64,000 nt of DNA from Bacteroides timonensis (GCF_000513195.1 NZ_CBVI010000091.1:1-64000); one strand, 5' to 3'. Positions 45,403 through 54,408 are shown, counted from the first letter of the stretch. Numbers and translations are program-made. Notes: generated from the letters alone by a model not told the origin.

Positions 45403-47462
45403 TTCTTTTCGATTCGGATACGCGCATCTACTGCAATCACATATTTTTCCGTTGCCAGTAGCGGGTTGATATCCATTTCCTTGATCTCCGTTGCAAAACG
45501 CAACAAAGTGGATAGTCGCACGATAATCTCGGCGAATTTATCTTCATTCACCCCCTTTTGTCCACGTGTTCCCTTGATAATTTTGTAAGCACGAAGGGAA
45601 TGGATCATGGAGTAAGCCTCTTCATACGAAAGCGGTGCCAGACCGGAAGAAACGTCCTTAAGCACTTCCACAAAAATACCACCCAAACCACACAGCACTA
45701 CATGCCCGAATTTCTCTTCATACTTGGCGCCTACGAAAAGTTCCGTACCCGTCAGCATCGGTTGTATCAGGATACCTGTCACTTCGGGAATCTGCATCAT
45801 ACGTTCAAATTCAAACGCCAGATGCTCTTCTCCCTTGATATTAAGCACCACCCCGCCTACGTCGGATTTATGAACAGGTCCCACCACCTTTGCCACTACA
45901 GGGAAACCCGTGCGACGAACAAAAGCCAGCACCTCGTCTTTATTGGCCGACACAAATTCCTCAACTATGGGAATGCCGGCAGCATGCAGCAATGCTTGCA
46001 CATAATGGGGCTGAATATATCCATCTTCGGGAATAGAGTCTATAATACGACGAATACGCGGCACATCCACACCAAAGAGTTCGATCTCATTGGCGGCAGG
46101 CCGGGAAGCATTCATGATGCGCGACAATGCGGTACCCAATGTCACTTCGTCAGCAAAGTTCACATGGCCTTTAGCAAGGAAAGCGGCGACTTCCGCTCCG
46201 GCAGTATTGATGGAGGGAAGAATGGGGAAGATCGGTTTACTGCATGTCTGCATCTTCTCATGCAACACGTCATACATCTCGAACATGGTAACCAGTCCCG
46301 GTGTCCCGAAGATAGCCAGAACAGCATCAATATTATCGAATTTCTCTTCACAATATTCCAGGCAAAGACGCAGATGGTCGGGAGTTCCCGTAGCCAGGAT
46401 ATCAATCGGATTTCCTACAGCTGCACCGGGGAAGAGCTTACTTTTCAATTCGTCCACAACCGGGCCTTCCAGCTTGGGCACATTCAGTCCGCCTTTACTC
46501 AGCGCATCAGTCAGCATAACGCCCGGACCTCCGGCATGGGTAATGATGGCAAAATTCTTTCCTTTCAGTTCCGGCAGGGTGAAAATACAGCCTACCGTCG
46601 TCAGTTCCTCGCGCGAATAGCAACGTACAATACCTGCCTTACGGAACAAAGCTTCCACTGCCGAGTCCGAACTGGCAATGGCACCTGTATGCGAAGATGC
46701 TGCACGGCTACCACTTTCACTGCTACCTGCCTTGATGGCAGCAATCTTACAGCCTTTCTTTATCAGAGAGGATGCATGGAACAACAGACGGTCCGGATCA
46801 CCGATACTTTCAATATAGAGCAGTTTTATTTTAGAATCTTTATCTGCCTGGAAATTCTCGTCCATATATTGCAGCACATCTTCCACACCTATCTGTTTGG
46901 CATTCCCCACAGACCAGACAGAATTGAACTGCAAACCTTTTGTTACGGCACTTTCCAGAATGAAAACGGCAGTCGCACCGGAGCTGGATATCAAATCGAC
47001 TCCTTGAGGATGCAATTGCGGAATGGGTTGACTGAACACACTATGATGCCAGGTATTCATCAGTCCGATGCAGTTCGGCCCTATCAGGGAGGCACCGTAC
47101 TTATTTACCGTTTCCAGAATACGGTCTTCCAGCAGAGCGCCCTCATGTGTCTCTTCACCGAATCCGGCGGAAAGAATGATAAACGCCCGTACCTGCTTCT
47201 CAGCAGCAAGCACTTCTACGGCATCAGGACACATCTGTGCGGGAATAGCGAGTATCGCAAGTTCCGTATCGGGGATGTCCTTCACATCGGCATAAGCTGT
47301 TACACCTTGTACTTCTGTCTCTTTCGGATTCACGGCACGAAGTTCACCGGTATAACCACCATTAATAAGGTTACGCAGGATAGCGCCTCCCGGCTTGTGC
47401 ACATTATTGGATGCTCCCACCACTACAATACTGGCAGGACGAAGCAATTGGTTTGTTATCAT
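45399..47462 (-). CDS. NDP-forming acyl-CoA synthetase (fused alpha-beta)
   Basis: A 687-residue cytosolic enzyme of the acetyl-CoA synthetase (ADP-forming) family, which makes ATP from acyl-CoA, or the reverse. Domains: CoA-binding Rossmann fold (about 1-125; VVVGASNNVHKPGG), succinyl-CoA-ligase-like domains (about 150-450) with the phosphohistidine His258 in ASSHTGAIAS, and an ATP-grasp domain (about 480-687; GFPVVAKVVGPVHKSDVGGV). Both halves are fused in one chain, as in most bacteria. The -7 box TATATTTG lies at 47497-47504 (minus), giving a leader of about 30 nt. Translational coupling to an HTCS gene is unexpected; it may simply mark transcription of the regulator from a metabolic promoter. 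Confidence 0.9.
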   Translation of the reverse strand: MITNQLLRPASIVVVGASNNVHKPGGAILRNLINGGYTGELRAVNPKETEVQGVTAYADVKDIPDTELAILAIPAQMCPDAVEVLAAEKQVRAFIILSAGFGEETHEGALLEDRILETVNKYGASLIGPNCIGLMNTWHHSVFSQPIPQLHPQGVDLISSSGATAVFILESAVTKGLQFNSVWSVGNAKQIGVEDVLQYMDENFQADKDSKIKLLYIESIGDPDRLLFHASSLIKKGCKIAAIKAGSSESGSRAASSHTGAIASSDSAVEALFRKAGIVRCYSREELTTVGCIFTLPELKGKNFAIITHAGGPGVMLTDALSKGGLNVPKLEGPVVDELKSKLFPGAAVGNPIDILATGTPDHLRLCLEYCEEKFDNIDAVLAIFGTPGLVTMFEMYDVLHEKMQTCSKPIFPILPSINTAGAEVAAFLAKGHVNFADEVTLGTALSRIMNASRPAANEIELFGVDVPRIRRIIDSIPEDGYIQPHYVQALLHAAGIPIVEEFVSANKDEVLAFVRRTGFPVVAKVVGPVHKSDVGGVVLNIKGEEHLAFEFERMMQIPEVTGILIQPMLTGTELFVGAKYEEKFGHVVLCGLGGIFVEVLKDVSSGLAPLSYEEAYSMIHSLRAYKIIKGTRGQKGVNEDKFAEIIVRLSTLLRFATEIKEMDINPLLATEKYVIAVDARIRIEKK

Positions 47463-47496
47463 AGTCTGTTCACTTTAAGTTCAGGATACAATGTGA

Positions 47497-47504
47497 CAAA
47501 TATA
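47497..47504 (-). promoter_or_regulatory. -7 box of the acyl-CoA synthetase/HTCS transcript
   Basis: CAAATATA reads TATATTTG on the minus strand, 35 bp before the start at 47462. Confidence 0.5.
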
Positions 47505-47571
47505 CGTCTTTTATGCAATCCTGCAATCGGAAAAGAAAAGAAAAATGGAAGTGTAATCGGGAGAGGAGGTT

Positions 47572-48642
47572 TCAAGTAAGCAGCCTCTTTGAATGACAAA
47601 ACAGGAGATTACCGTTTTCATCACGGAGATGCATCCCGTTGCCCTCGCAATAACGGAAGAAAGAACAATCCCCACATGCATCTTTTTTCATCCAGTCGCG
47701 GTTGCGGAAAGGTTGGAAACGCTCTTCCCATACCTGCATGAATTCGTCCTGATAGATATTTCCTTGATGGAAATCGCTCCGTATGCTGGGGCAGGCGGAT
47801 ATGGAACCGTCTATCAGAATTGAGCCAACGGTTACACCGGCATTACAGGCAAAAAAGTTATCGCGCACTTCTCCCTCATACTTACCCAGAAAACCTTCAC
47901 ATCCATAGCTCAGGTGCATCTTGCCTTCCTTGCGAGTATCCTTTATGAAATCCATGAGTCCTGTAAATTCTTCATCCGTCAGCTGGAACTCAGGATACAT
48001 GACAGCACGCCCCACAGGGAAGATAGTGAACATGCGCCAATGGCGGACGCCAATTTTATAAAGAGAAGTTTTTAATTCGTTCAGATAAGGATAATTACGG
48101 CGGTTTACGCAAGTCACCACATCCCAAGTCAGTTCAGGTTCGTGTACCAGCATTTTTATAGCTTCCCAAGCATTGTGATAACTCTCGGGATGCCCACGTA
48201 ACCAATTATGATCTTCGGAAAAACCATCCAGACTGATGGTAATAGAGTGGAGTCCGGCAGCCATAAGACGTTGCAAACGCGCTTTCGTCAAACTAAGCCC
48301 ATTGGAGACCATGCCCCACGGATAACCACGGCGGTAAAGAGCCAGTCCGACATCTTCCAGATCTTCCCGCATCAAAGGCTCGCCACCGGTAATAATAATA
48401 CTTACTTTATTGGGATTTACATAAGGGGTAATTGCATCAATGGTACGCAGGAAATCCTCAGCAGGCATATCTTTCACTGTCGCCATTCGCTTGCAGTCGC
48501 TACCGCAATGCTTACAATGCAGGTTACAGCGCAAAGTACACTCCCAAAAGAGCTGCTTTAAAGGGTGCAGTTCCTTCAGGTTATTTCTCATTTTCCGGGC
48601 TATCTCCAGAGCAAGACGCCTGCGTATAGAAAGGTTATTCAT
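47572..48642 (-). CDS. Radical SAM/SPASM enzyme of a rSAM/lipoprotein pair
   Basis: A 356-residue radical SAM protein. The 4Fe-4S motif CX3CX2C is Cys39, Cys43 and Cys46 in RCNLHCKHCG; TGGEPLMRED and SLDGFSEDHNWLRG follow. The C-terminal SPASM domain has cysteines in FFACNAGV, SACPSIRS, KKDACGDCSFFRYCEGN and LLFCHSKR for auxiliary clusters. It looks like the TIGR04133 family, which is paired with a small predicted lipoprotein (TIGR04134). I start it at 48642 (MNNLSIRRR), overlapping the lipoprotein frame by 8 nt; the longer frame would read through that gene. SPASM enzymes modify peptides, so the upstream lipoprotein is the likely substrate. The chemistry is unknown. Confidence 0.85.
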   Translation of the reverse strand: MNNLSIRRRLALEIARKMRNNLKELHPLKQLFWECTLRCNLHCKHCGSDCKRMATVKDMPAEDFLRTIDAITPYVNPNKVSIIITGGEPLMREDLEDVGLALYRRGYPWGMVSNGLSLTKARLQRLMAAGLHSITISLDGFSEDHNWLRGHPESYHNAWEAIKMLVHEPELTWDVVTCVNRRNYPYLNELKTSLYKIGVRHWRMFTIFPVGRAVMYPEFQLTDEEFTGLMDFIKDTRKEGKMHLSYGCEGFLGKYEGEVRDNFFACNAGVTVGSILIDGSISACPSIRSDFHQGNIYQDEFMQVWEERFQPFRNRDWMKKDACGDCSFFRYCEGNGMHLRDENGNLLFCHSKRLLT

Positions 48643-48799
48643 CCTGCACTTTGCCTTTAATGCCAAAGTCGCAATGAGGTTGTCCATACTCACAAGGAGC
48701 GTCTCCCATACTGTCACATGCACTAAATCCCAGTAGAACCAATCCGCCGGACAACATCCGGTTGTAGAAATGTAACCAGTGTTTTTTCTCTTTTTTCAT
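48635..48799 (-). CDS. Short radical-SAM-associated lipoprotein
   Basis: A 54-residue peptide (from the ATG at 48799; ATGs at 48811 and 48817 are alternatives). A positively charged start (MKKEKKHWLHFYNRML) leads to a hydrophobic stretch and the lipobox LLGFSACD. The mature part is only about 27 residues and carries two more cysteines (APCEYGQPHCDF) before ending GIKGKVQDE. Members of the TIGR04134 family, as I remember them, continue into a carboxypeptidase-regulatory-like domain after exactly such an IKGKV start, so this copy looks truncated to its leader and core. A -7 box TATCTTTG (CAAAGATA, 48869-48876) lies upstream. Confidence 0.7.
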   Translation of the reverse strand: MKKEKKHWLHFYNRMLSGGLVLLGFSACDSMGDAPCEYGQPHCDFGIKGKVQDE

Positions 48800-48868
48800 A
48801 GCATTTCTCATGTCCATTCTTACTTAGATATCCTTTTATAAAATGCTGTTATTTTGAAAATACTGCAC

Positions 48869-48939
48869 CAAAGATAACCTTTTATCTGCAATAATTCAAA
48901 ATAATTGTCAGTATTCCGTATAAAGATTTCATATATTTG
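48869..48939. promoter_or_regulatory. Divergent promoters: lipoprotein/rSAM and RavA-like gene
   Basis: Minus strand: CAAAGATA at 48869-48876 (TATCTTTG) for the lipoprotein. Plus strand: TATATTTG at 48932-48939 for the AAA ATPase starting at 48979. Confidence 0.55.
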
Positions 48940-48978
48940 AAGCCTCATTCTAAAATGGGGGCGTAACAAAACAGAATT

Positions 48979-50595
48979 ATGGACATCAGAAACAGAATAC
49001 AACAACTATTAACCGCCATCAACCAAGGGGTTTATGAGAAGGATACGGAATTAGGCTTGTCATTATTGGCTGCACTGGCAGGCGAAAGTGTTCTTTTGCT
49101 GGGTCCTCCGGGGGTTGCCAAATCCATGGTGGCACGCAGACTGAAGGCTGCCTTCAAGGGAGCAAAGGCTTTCGAATATCTGATGTCACGCTTTTCTACT
49201 CCCGACGAGATATTCGGACCTATCAGTATCAACCGGCTCAAGGAATTCGATAAATACGAACGTGCCATTGAAGGATATCTCCCTACGGCAAGTGTAGTAT
49301 TCCTGGATGAGATATGGAAAGCAGGGCCTGCCATACAGAATTCATTACTCACCGCCATCAATGAGAAAATCTACCGGAACGGAGACAGAGAAATCAAACT
49401 ACCGCTTAAACTTCTGATTGCCGCCAGTAACGAGTTGCCCGCACACGGCGAAGGACTCGAAGCATTGTGGGACCGGTTTCTGTTACGCATCATCTGCACC
49501 TGTGTGAAAGATGAAGCGACCTTCTACAACATGCTGCTCGATGATAATGATAAAGAAATAAACATACCCGCAGATCTGCAAATCAGTGAAGAAGAATATG
49601 CAGACTGGCGCAGACAGATAAACCAGGTTTCACTATCCACCGAAATACTACATTATATTACGAATATCCGCCATCAATTGAAACGTCTTCCGCTGGATGA
49701 TAAAGACACAGTTCGAAACGTATACATAAGTGACCGACGCTGGAAGAACATCGTACAACTATTGAAAGCCTCAGCCTTCATCAACGGACGTACAGCGGTG
49801 AATTCGGCAGATTTGCCTCCTCTATACCATTGCCTATGGAACGAGATAGACGAGTGCGAGTCCATTCATCAATTAATTCTCCGTGAGCTGTTCACTTCCT
49901 GCCTGGAAAAGATGGAAGAAATCACCGAGGCGATTAAGAGTGATATCCGAATTAGCCGGGTGCGCCAGGCGCTGGAAGATTTTAAAAACAATTGCTCGCC
50001 CAAGAATGACCTTGAAATTACGGATTACTTCTACTATCATGTAGCCGAACATGGCACAGGTCATACCTACATCTTCGCCGTAGACTATCTGGCATTGAAA
50101 GAGCAGAAGAGAGAAAATGCTCCGAAACAAGCCGTCATCTATCCCGATCCGTTGAATCCGGGACGCTCGATTATCCGTTGTTATCCGGGCGGAGCACCCT
50201 CAGGCACAGTTCAGCAACGGGTGAACCTATACAGAGAGGGGACAGAGTACCTGTTAATAGATGGAGTGCAATATCCGATGATGCAAAGGAAGAAAGGAGA
50301 AGGAATGACTAAAGCATCTCACCAGTCCGAACAAACCTCCCAAAGCCTGTTCGACAAACTGCCCCAGATCACCTCCCGCAATTACCGGGATGAACTGAAC
50401 CGGCTCTTTCAGCAGCTTCTCACCCTTACCAACTCCTTATGCACGGACAATCTGTTCGTCAGCCCCGCCGACAAAGAGTTAATCACCCGTTACTCGGACG
50501 AAGTGCTGAAAAAACTGCGGAATGTAGAAATCGAAGAGGAAAAGTTACAATTCAACTTGCAGCAATATGGCAGGGCTGAGCAAAAGGAAGTATGA
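48979..50595 (+). CDS. MoxR/RavA-type AAA+ ATPase
   Basis: A 538-residue AAA+ ATPase of the RavA branch of MoxR proteins. Walker A is GPPGVAKSM (about residues 41-49), Walker B VVFLDEIWKA (about 106-115), sensor 1 LLIAASNELPA, followed by GEGLEALWDRFLLRI. RavA with its partner ViaA acts as a membrane- and respiration-linked chaperone in E. coli. The C-terminal half (about 300-538) is longer than the core and specific. The next gene, a VWA protein, overlaps its end by 29 nt, the expected partner arrangement. Confidence 0.88.
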   Translation: MDIRNRIQQLLTAINQGVYEKDTELGLSLLAALAGESVLLLGPPGVAKSMVARRLKAAFKGAKAFEYLMSRFSTPDEIFGPISINRLKEFDKYERAIEGYLPTASVVFLDEIWKAGPAIQNSLLTAINEKIYRNGDREIKLPLKLLIAASNELPAHGEGLEALWDRFLLRIICTCVKDEATFYNMLLDDNDKEINIPADLQISEEEYADWRRQINQVSLSTEILHYITNIRHQLKRLPLDDKDTVRNVYISDRRWKNIVQLLKASAFINGRTAVNSADLPPLYHCLWNEIDECESIHQLILRELFTSCLEKMEEITEAIKSDIRISRVRQALEDFKNNCSPKNDLEITDYFYYHVAEHGTGHTYIFAVDYLALKEQKRENAPKQAVIYPDPLNPGRSIIRCYPGGAPSGTVQQRVNLYREGTEYLLIDGVQYPMMQRKKGEGMTKASHQSEQTSQSLFDKLPQITSRNYRDELNRLFQQLLTLTNSLCTDNLFVSPADKELITRYSDEVLKKLRNVEIEEEKLQFNLQQYGRAEQKEV

Positions 50596-52027
50596 TATCC
50601 AGTTCTATGTAAAGGTAGTCGAGAAGTTCGTACAAACGGGAGAATGCGCCAAGACGCTATACGGTGAAACGGAAGATCCCCTGCTTCTCTATCTGCTGGC
50701 CATCATGAACGATCCGTCCATCAGAGTTCTGGTGTTGGGCGATGAAGTTCGTGCACGCATATTCTACGATATCACTACGCAGTTTGTCTGGCAGTTTCTG
50801 GAACAAGAGAAATTTCAGATGCAAAGAGCCCAATCCGAACTTGGAGAAATGGAAAGTGCCCTGAACTGGATTAAAGAGAAACGGGATGGATGGCAGGCCC
50901 TACTGAGAAAAATCAAAGATGACTATAAAGAGAATGCCTTCGATGAACCATTCTACGAACACATGTTCGGGGACAAAGACAAGCAACATGATTCCACCGT
51001 TTGGGAGAAGATGCTGAAAGACTGGGAAGATTCTTTTCAGCAGAAGCAGCAGGAACAGAAAGAGAAGAATCTGGATGCGAAGAAAGACTTTCTGGAAAAG
51101 AAACTGAAAACCAGCCTGAACAAGATACCGGAATACCTGGAAGAACACCAAGTGGACAAGGAGGAATTCTATCAGGCATGGAGCATGATGAACGGATTGT
51201 GGAATACCATCGATTTCGAGAATATCCGGAAGATTGTAAAACTGCAAAAGGAATATCCCGAACTGCTGAAAGTAGCCAACCGTATGGGAAGAATAGCCGA
51301 CGACGAAGGCAGCAAACAGGTATATGTAACGGAAGGCAGTGCCTACAAACTGGCTCATTCCCAGAAGAGCGATATTCTGGGTGTCACCATCGGTAACGAC
51401 CTGAACGCCCTGCTTCCTTCGGAATTGCTATATTATGCAGACAGCGAACTGCAAGATGTCTTCATGCTGAAATACTTCACGCAGAAGCTACAAACCTTCC
51501 GTTATAAATCGGAAATCATGCAACCCTCCAGGCGTCTGGAAGCAAAACCGGCAGTTCTGAAAGGGCCTATGATCGTATGCCTCGACACTTCGGGCAGCAT
51601 GACAGGGAAACCGGAGCGAATGGCCAATTCCCTGCTGATAAAACTGATTGAAATAGCTGAACTTCAAAACAGGGAATGTTTCCTCATCACATTCTCCGTA
51701 TCCACCAAAACCATTGACATACGCCGCGACCGGCTGAAACTGATGGAATTCTTCAGCCACCCCTTCACCGGTGATACGGATGCCACCCAAATGCTGAAAG
51801 ATACTTTCAGGATGCTCGACGAGAACCGCTATATGAATGCGGATGTCTTACTTATCAGCGATTACCGCATCCCCAAATGCAAACCGGAGCTGTTAAAGCA
51901 AATGAGCGTACACCGGGAAAAAGGCACTCTCTTTTATGGTCTACAGATTGGCATCGCTCCGAATGAATGGACAGAGCATTTCGATCACATCTACAGGATA
52001 GAGTATCATGTAGACCGCAAATATTAA
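50567..52027 (+). CDS. VWA-domain protein, ViaA-like
   Basis: A 486-residue protein whose C-terminal von Willebrand A domain carries the MIDAS motif CLDTSGSM (Asp340) and later LLISDYRIPK. The middle is a long charged helical region with coiled-coil character (SFQQKQQEQKEKNLDAKK, KDFLEKKLKTSLNKIPEYLE). It overlaps the AAA ATPase gene by 29 nt, so the two are made together. Role by family: substrate- or membrane-binding partner of the MoxR ATPase. It is convergent with the next gene, only 10 bp away. Confidence 0.87.
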   Translation: MAGLSKRKYDIQFYVKVVEKFVQTGECAKTLYGETEDPLLLYLLAIMNDPSIRVLVLGDEVRARIFYDITTQFVWQFLEQEKFQMQRAQSELGEMESALNWIKEKRDGWQALLRKIKDDYKENAFDEPFYEHMFGDKDKQHDSTVWEKMLKDWEDSFQQKQQEQKEKNLDAKKDFLEKKLKTSLNKIPEYLEEHQVDKEEFYQAWSMMNGLWNTIDFENIRKIVKLQKEYPELLKVANRMGRIADDEGSKQVYVTEGSAYKLAHSQKSDILGVTIGNDLNALLPSELLYYADSELQDVFMLKYFTQKLQTFRYKSEIMQPSRRLEAKPAVLKGPMIVCLDTSGSMTGKPERMANSLLIKLIEIAELQNRECFLITFSVSTKTIDIRRDRLKLMEFFSHPFTGDTDATQMLKDTFRMLDENRYMNADVLLISDYRIPKCKPELLKQMSVHREKGTLFYGLQIGIAPNEWTEHFDHIYRIEYHVDRKY

Positions 52028-52037
52028 AGCCAGTCCA

Positions 52038-53174
52038 TCAGTTCCGCAATAGCCACATTCCCATAAAACGGTCATAGACCATATATCCGCCGGCCGATTT
52101 ATAGACAAGTTCTTTCTCTACCAACGATTTCAAAGCGGCATTGACACTGCTCGGAGTTTTCAGCCCATGTCCCAAAATAAACTCTCCACTGTTGGGTGCC
52201 GTCACTTTCCCTTCATGCGCAATGGCTTTCATCAGTGCCAACTGATTGTCCGTCAGCATAATAATCAGGTTCTGATAGACAGGTGTATTTTCTTCAAGAA
52301 GCCCCATCAGCACTTGCTCTGCCTGAGTGATTTCTACAACCGACTCGTTTCGCTCATACAACCGATTCAGCATTGCCTGCATATACCAGGTATGTCCCTC
52401 AAATCGGGTATATATCCAATGAAAAACTGATTTGTCCAACTCTTGCCCCCGCAATTCGAAAAAGTTCCTTGCAAACCGATAATAAGATTCTTCATCAATC
52501 TCACGAAGCACCATCAATTGCGTGCTTTGATAGAAAGGACGCTTGGCGGAAACAAACATTTCCTGCATCAAATGCTGACTGCTACCTGCAAAGATGAAAC
52601 GGACATTCGGGATAAACTGGATATAAGAGCGAAGCAAAGCCTCTGTACCTTCTTCAGGATAAGAAGTGATCTGCTGAAACTCATCAATAGCCAGATAACA
52701 ATTCCTACCGGAAGCAGCCATATAGTCAAAGATTTCCTTCAATGTCTGTTCAGACTTGTCGGCAACAAAGTCTAAGGTTACTGTAGGAACTCCCGTCAGC
52801 TCATCTGCACTAATCACCGGTCGGCAAGAGCGAAAAAAGGAAGTCAGCTTATGCAAAGCACTTTCGCTGAGCGTATCAAGCTGCCCTAGTACGGTTTTTG
52901 CCAGCAGGCGAACGAAAGAAGCTAAATCGCGCGTTGCAAAAATATCCATATAGAAACTGGCAACTTCCGGTTTCTCCTCTTGCAGGGTATAGAAGACATT
53001 TTTTATCAATCCCGTCTTACCCATACGCCGAGGCGCTATCAATGTCAGGTTCCGTTCATTCTCCAAAGCCAACAACATCTGTTGTGTTTCAGCTTCACGG
53101 TCACAAAAATAACGGGGATTCGCATAACCATAAACTAAAAAAGGATTCCGGGGTTGCATCTTCTGAGCTTTCAT
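52038..53174 (-). CDS. Archaeal-type (ATPase_2) AAA ATPase
   Basis: A 378-residue ATPase from the ATG at 53174 (MKAQKMQPRNPFLVYGY); the frame upstream to 53246 has no support and crosses the promoter dyad. Walker A is IAPRRMGKTGLI, Walker B CYLAIDEFQQI, then arginine-rich FIFAGSSQHLM. The C-terminus is a winged helix (GLKTPSSVNAALKSLVEKELVYKS). Proteins of this family are common in Bacteroidota, often in multiple copies, and their role is not known. Its leader resembles that of the HAD gene. Confidence 0.85.
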   Translation of the reverse strand: MKAQKMQPRNPFLVYGYANPRYFCDREAETQQMLLALENERNLTLIAPRRMGKTGLIKNVFYTLQEEKPEVASFYMDIFATRDLASFVRLLAKTVLGQLDTLSESALHKLTSFFRSCRPVISADELTGVPTVTLDFVADKSEQTLKEIFDYMAASGRNCYLAIDEFQQITSYPEEGTEALLRSYIQFIPNVRFIFAGSSQHLMQEMFVSAKRPFYQSTQLMVLREIDEESYYRFARNFFELRGQELDKSVFHWIYTRFEGHTWYMQAMLNRLYERNESVVEITQAEQVLMGLLEENTPVYQNLIIMLTDNQLALMKAIAHEGKVTAPNSGEFILGHGLKTPSSVNAALKSLVEKELVYKSAGGYMVYDRFMGMWLLRN

Positions 53175-53181
53175 AAGCGAT

Positions 53182-53222
53182 ATTACATATTTTACGTTAC
53201 ACTTTTTGTGTAACACAAAATA
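53182..53222 (-). promoter_or_regulatory. Leader motif shared with the HAD gene (AAA copy)
   Basis: On the minus strand, TATTTTG is followed by the dyad GTTACAC/GTGTAAC (53196-53202 and 53208-53214, five-T spacer on the plus strand) and GTAAAATATGTAAT. The same 41-bp layout occurs before the HAD gene with about 31 matches. Confidence 0.5.
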
Positions 53223-53273
53223 CGGAATAAATATCGGATTAAACAAATAGATGCGAATATTTAACCTGCATCA

Positions 53274-53990
53274 TTAAAGCCATTCCAACAGTTCCGCCGG
53301 ACTTTTCATCTGTTTCAGTCTGGGATGGGCGAATGTACCCACCACCTCATGCTGCCACATCACCTCGAAAGGAATGTGTACCCCGTATCCTCCGATAGCC
53401 AGTACCGGTTGAATATCGGACTTCAAGGAATTACCGATCATCAGGAATTCTTCCGGAGCAACCTGAAGAGTTTGTAGCAGGCGGGTATATTCTTTCTCCG
53501 TCTTATCAGACATTATTTCAATATGATCAAAATAAGATGTCAGCCTGGAGCGTTGCAGTTTACGTTCCTGATCCAACAAATCACCTTTCGTAGCCACTAC
53601 CAGACGATAACGGCCTTGTTCCTTCAGAGCTTTCAAAGTCTCTTCCACACCGGGCAGCAACTCAATCGGCATCTGAAGCAGAGATTTACCTAAAAAAATA
53701 ATCTGTTGTATCTTATCTGCTGAAATCTTCCGCTCACTCACCCGCAAAGCAGTTTCAACCATCGAGATGGTGAACGCCTTGGCGCCATAGCCCAAACATT
53801 CCAGATTATCCATTTCTGTTTGAAACAGTTCTGCCGAAATCTCCTCTGCGTTATCATATTCACTTAACAGATCCGTATACTTTCGTTCTACCTCTTGAAA
53901 AAAAGGTTCATTGCTCCAAAGCGTATCGTCCGCATCGAAAGCAATGACTTTAATAGCGTGTTTCTTTTTCTGAGTCTCCATCCGGTTCAT
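53274..53990 (-). CDS. HAD-superfamily hydrolase
   Basis: A 238-residue cytosolic HAD phosphatase. Motif I is AFDADDTLW (nucleophile and acid Asp), motif II VVATKGD, motif III Lys in DKTEKEY, and motif IV MIGNSLKSDIQPVL. The helical cap lies between motifs I and II (about 30-110), as in subclass I. Substrate unknown. The start at 53990 touches the shared leader motif; an ATG three codons later is possible. Confidence 0.85.
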   Translation of the reverse strand: MNRMETQKKKHAIKVIAFDADDTLWSNEPFFQEVERKYTDLLSEYDNAEEISAELFQTEMDNLECLGYGAKAFTISMVETALRVSERKISADKIQQIIFLGKSLLQMPIELLPGVEETLKALKEQGRYRLVVATKGDLLDQERKLQRSRLTSYFDHIEIMSDKTEKEYTRLLQTLQVAPEEFLMIGNSLKSDIQPVLAIGGYGVHIPFEVMWQHEVVGTFAHPRLKQMKSPAELLEWL

Positions 53991-54030
53991 TACATATTTT
54001 ACATTACATCATTTATACAATGCAAAGTAC
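53989..54030 (-). promoter_or_regulatory. Leader motif shared with the AAA gene (HAD copy)
   Basis: On the minus strand TACTTTG, then TTGTATAAATGATGTAA, then GTAAAATATGTAAT ending at the start codon. On the plus strand ATTACATATTTTACATTACA (53989-54008) differs at one base from 53182-53201. Confidence 0.5.
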
Positions 54031-54125
54031 ATAAGAAATTATAGATAAAGCAAAGGAGTACGGACTTTTAACGTCTTTATACTCCGAAATAAGAACCGAT
54101 CAAAAAACCATGCAGTATAACCTGG

Positions 54126-54228
54126 GCCGTACTTGCTCCGTACCAGCTCCGTAGTTTCTCCATATAAAGGTACTTCTGACCGAAGAATGTACGGAGCAAG
54201 TACGGCTCAGATACGATTCGGATATGGC
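54126..54228. repeat. 11-bp-period TCCGTA array with inverted arm
   Basis: The left arm has CCG-type cores at 54126, 54137, 54148 and 54159; the right arm has the complementary CGG-type cores at 54181, 54192, 54203, 54214 and 54225. All are 11 bp apart, with some decayed copies. GCTCCGTA is shared with 16164-16293. It lies in the 418-bp divergent gap between the HAD and methyltransferase genes. Confidence 0.65.
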
Positions 54229-54321
54229 TCACATCGAGTTTACGCAAGATTCATATATTTCAAAATATAGTTACATTATCATAAAGTAGTTTTATTATCC
54301 TGTATTTTATAAAAAGCTACT

Positions 54322-54329
54322 TATTTTTG
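54322..54329 (+). promoter_or_regulatory. -7 box of the first methyltransferase
   Basis: TATTTTTG, 80 bp before the start at 54409. Confidence 0.4.
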
Positions 54330-54408
54330 TATGTATTAAAGCATTTTCCGACCCTTCTTATTCTTTGACCTCATCGGGAATCTAAACAATAAACTTAATA
54401 TAAATATC

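Noticed and set aside
45558-47579. A 673-codon open frame on the plus strand, opposite the acyl-CoA synthetase
   Set aside because: It mirrors the synthetase codon pattern, is rich in Cys, His and Gln runs unlike any real family, has no start signals, and the minus-strand protein is clearly a complete known enzyme.
48643-48723. Upstream extension of the radical SAM frame
   Set aside because: It overlaps the lipoprotein gene in another frame and adds no conserved sequence; the start at 48642 is more plausible.
50567-50595. Frameshift between the AAA ATPase and the VWA gene
   Set aside because: The 29-nt overlap joins two complete proteins in the usual RavA-ViaA order, so it is a normal operon overlap.
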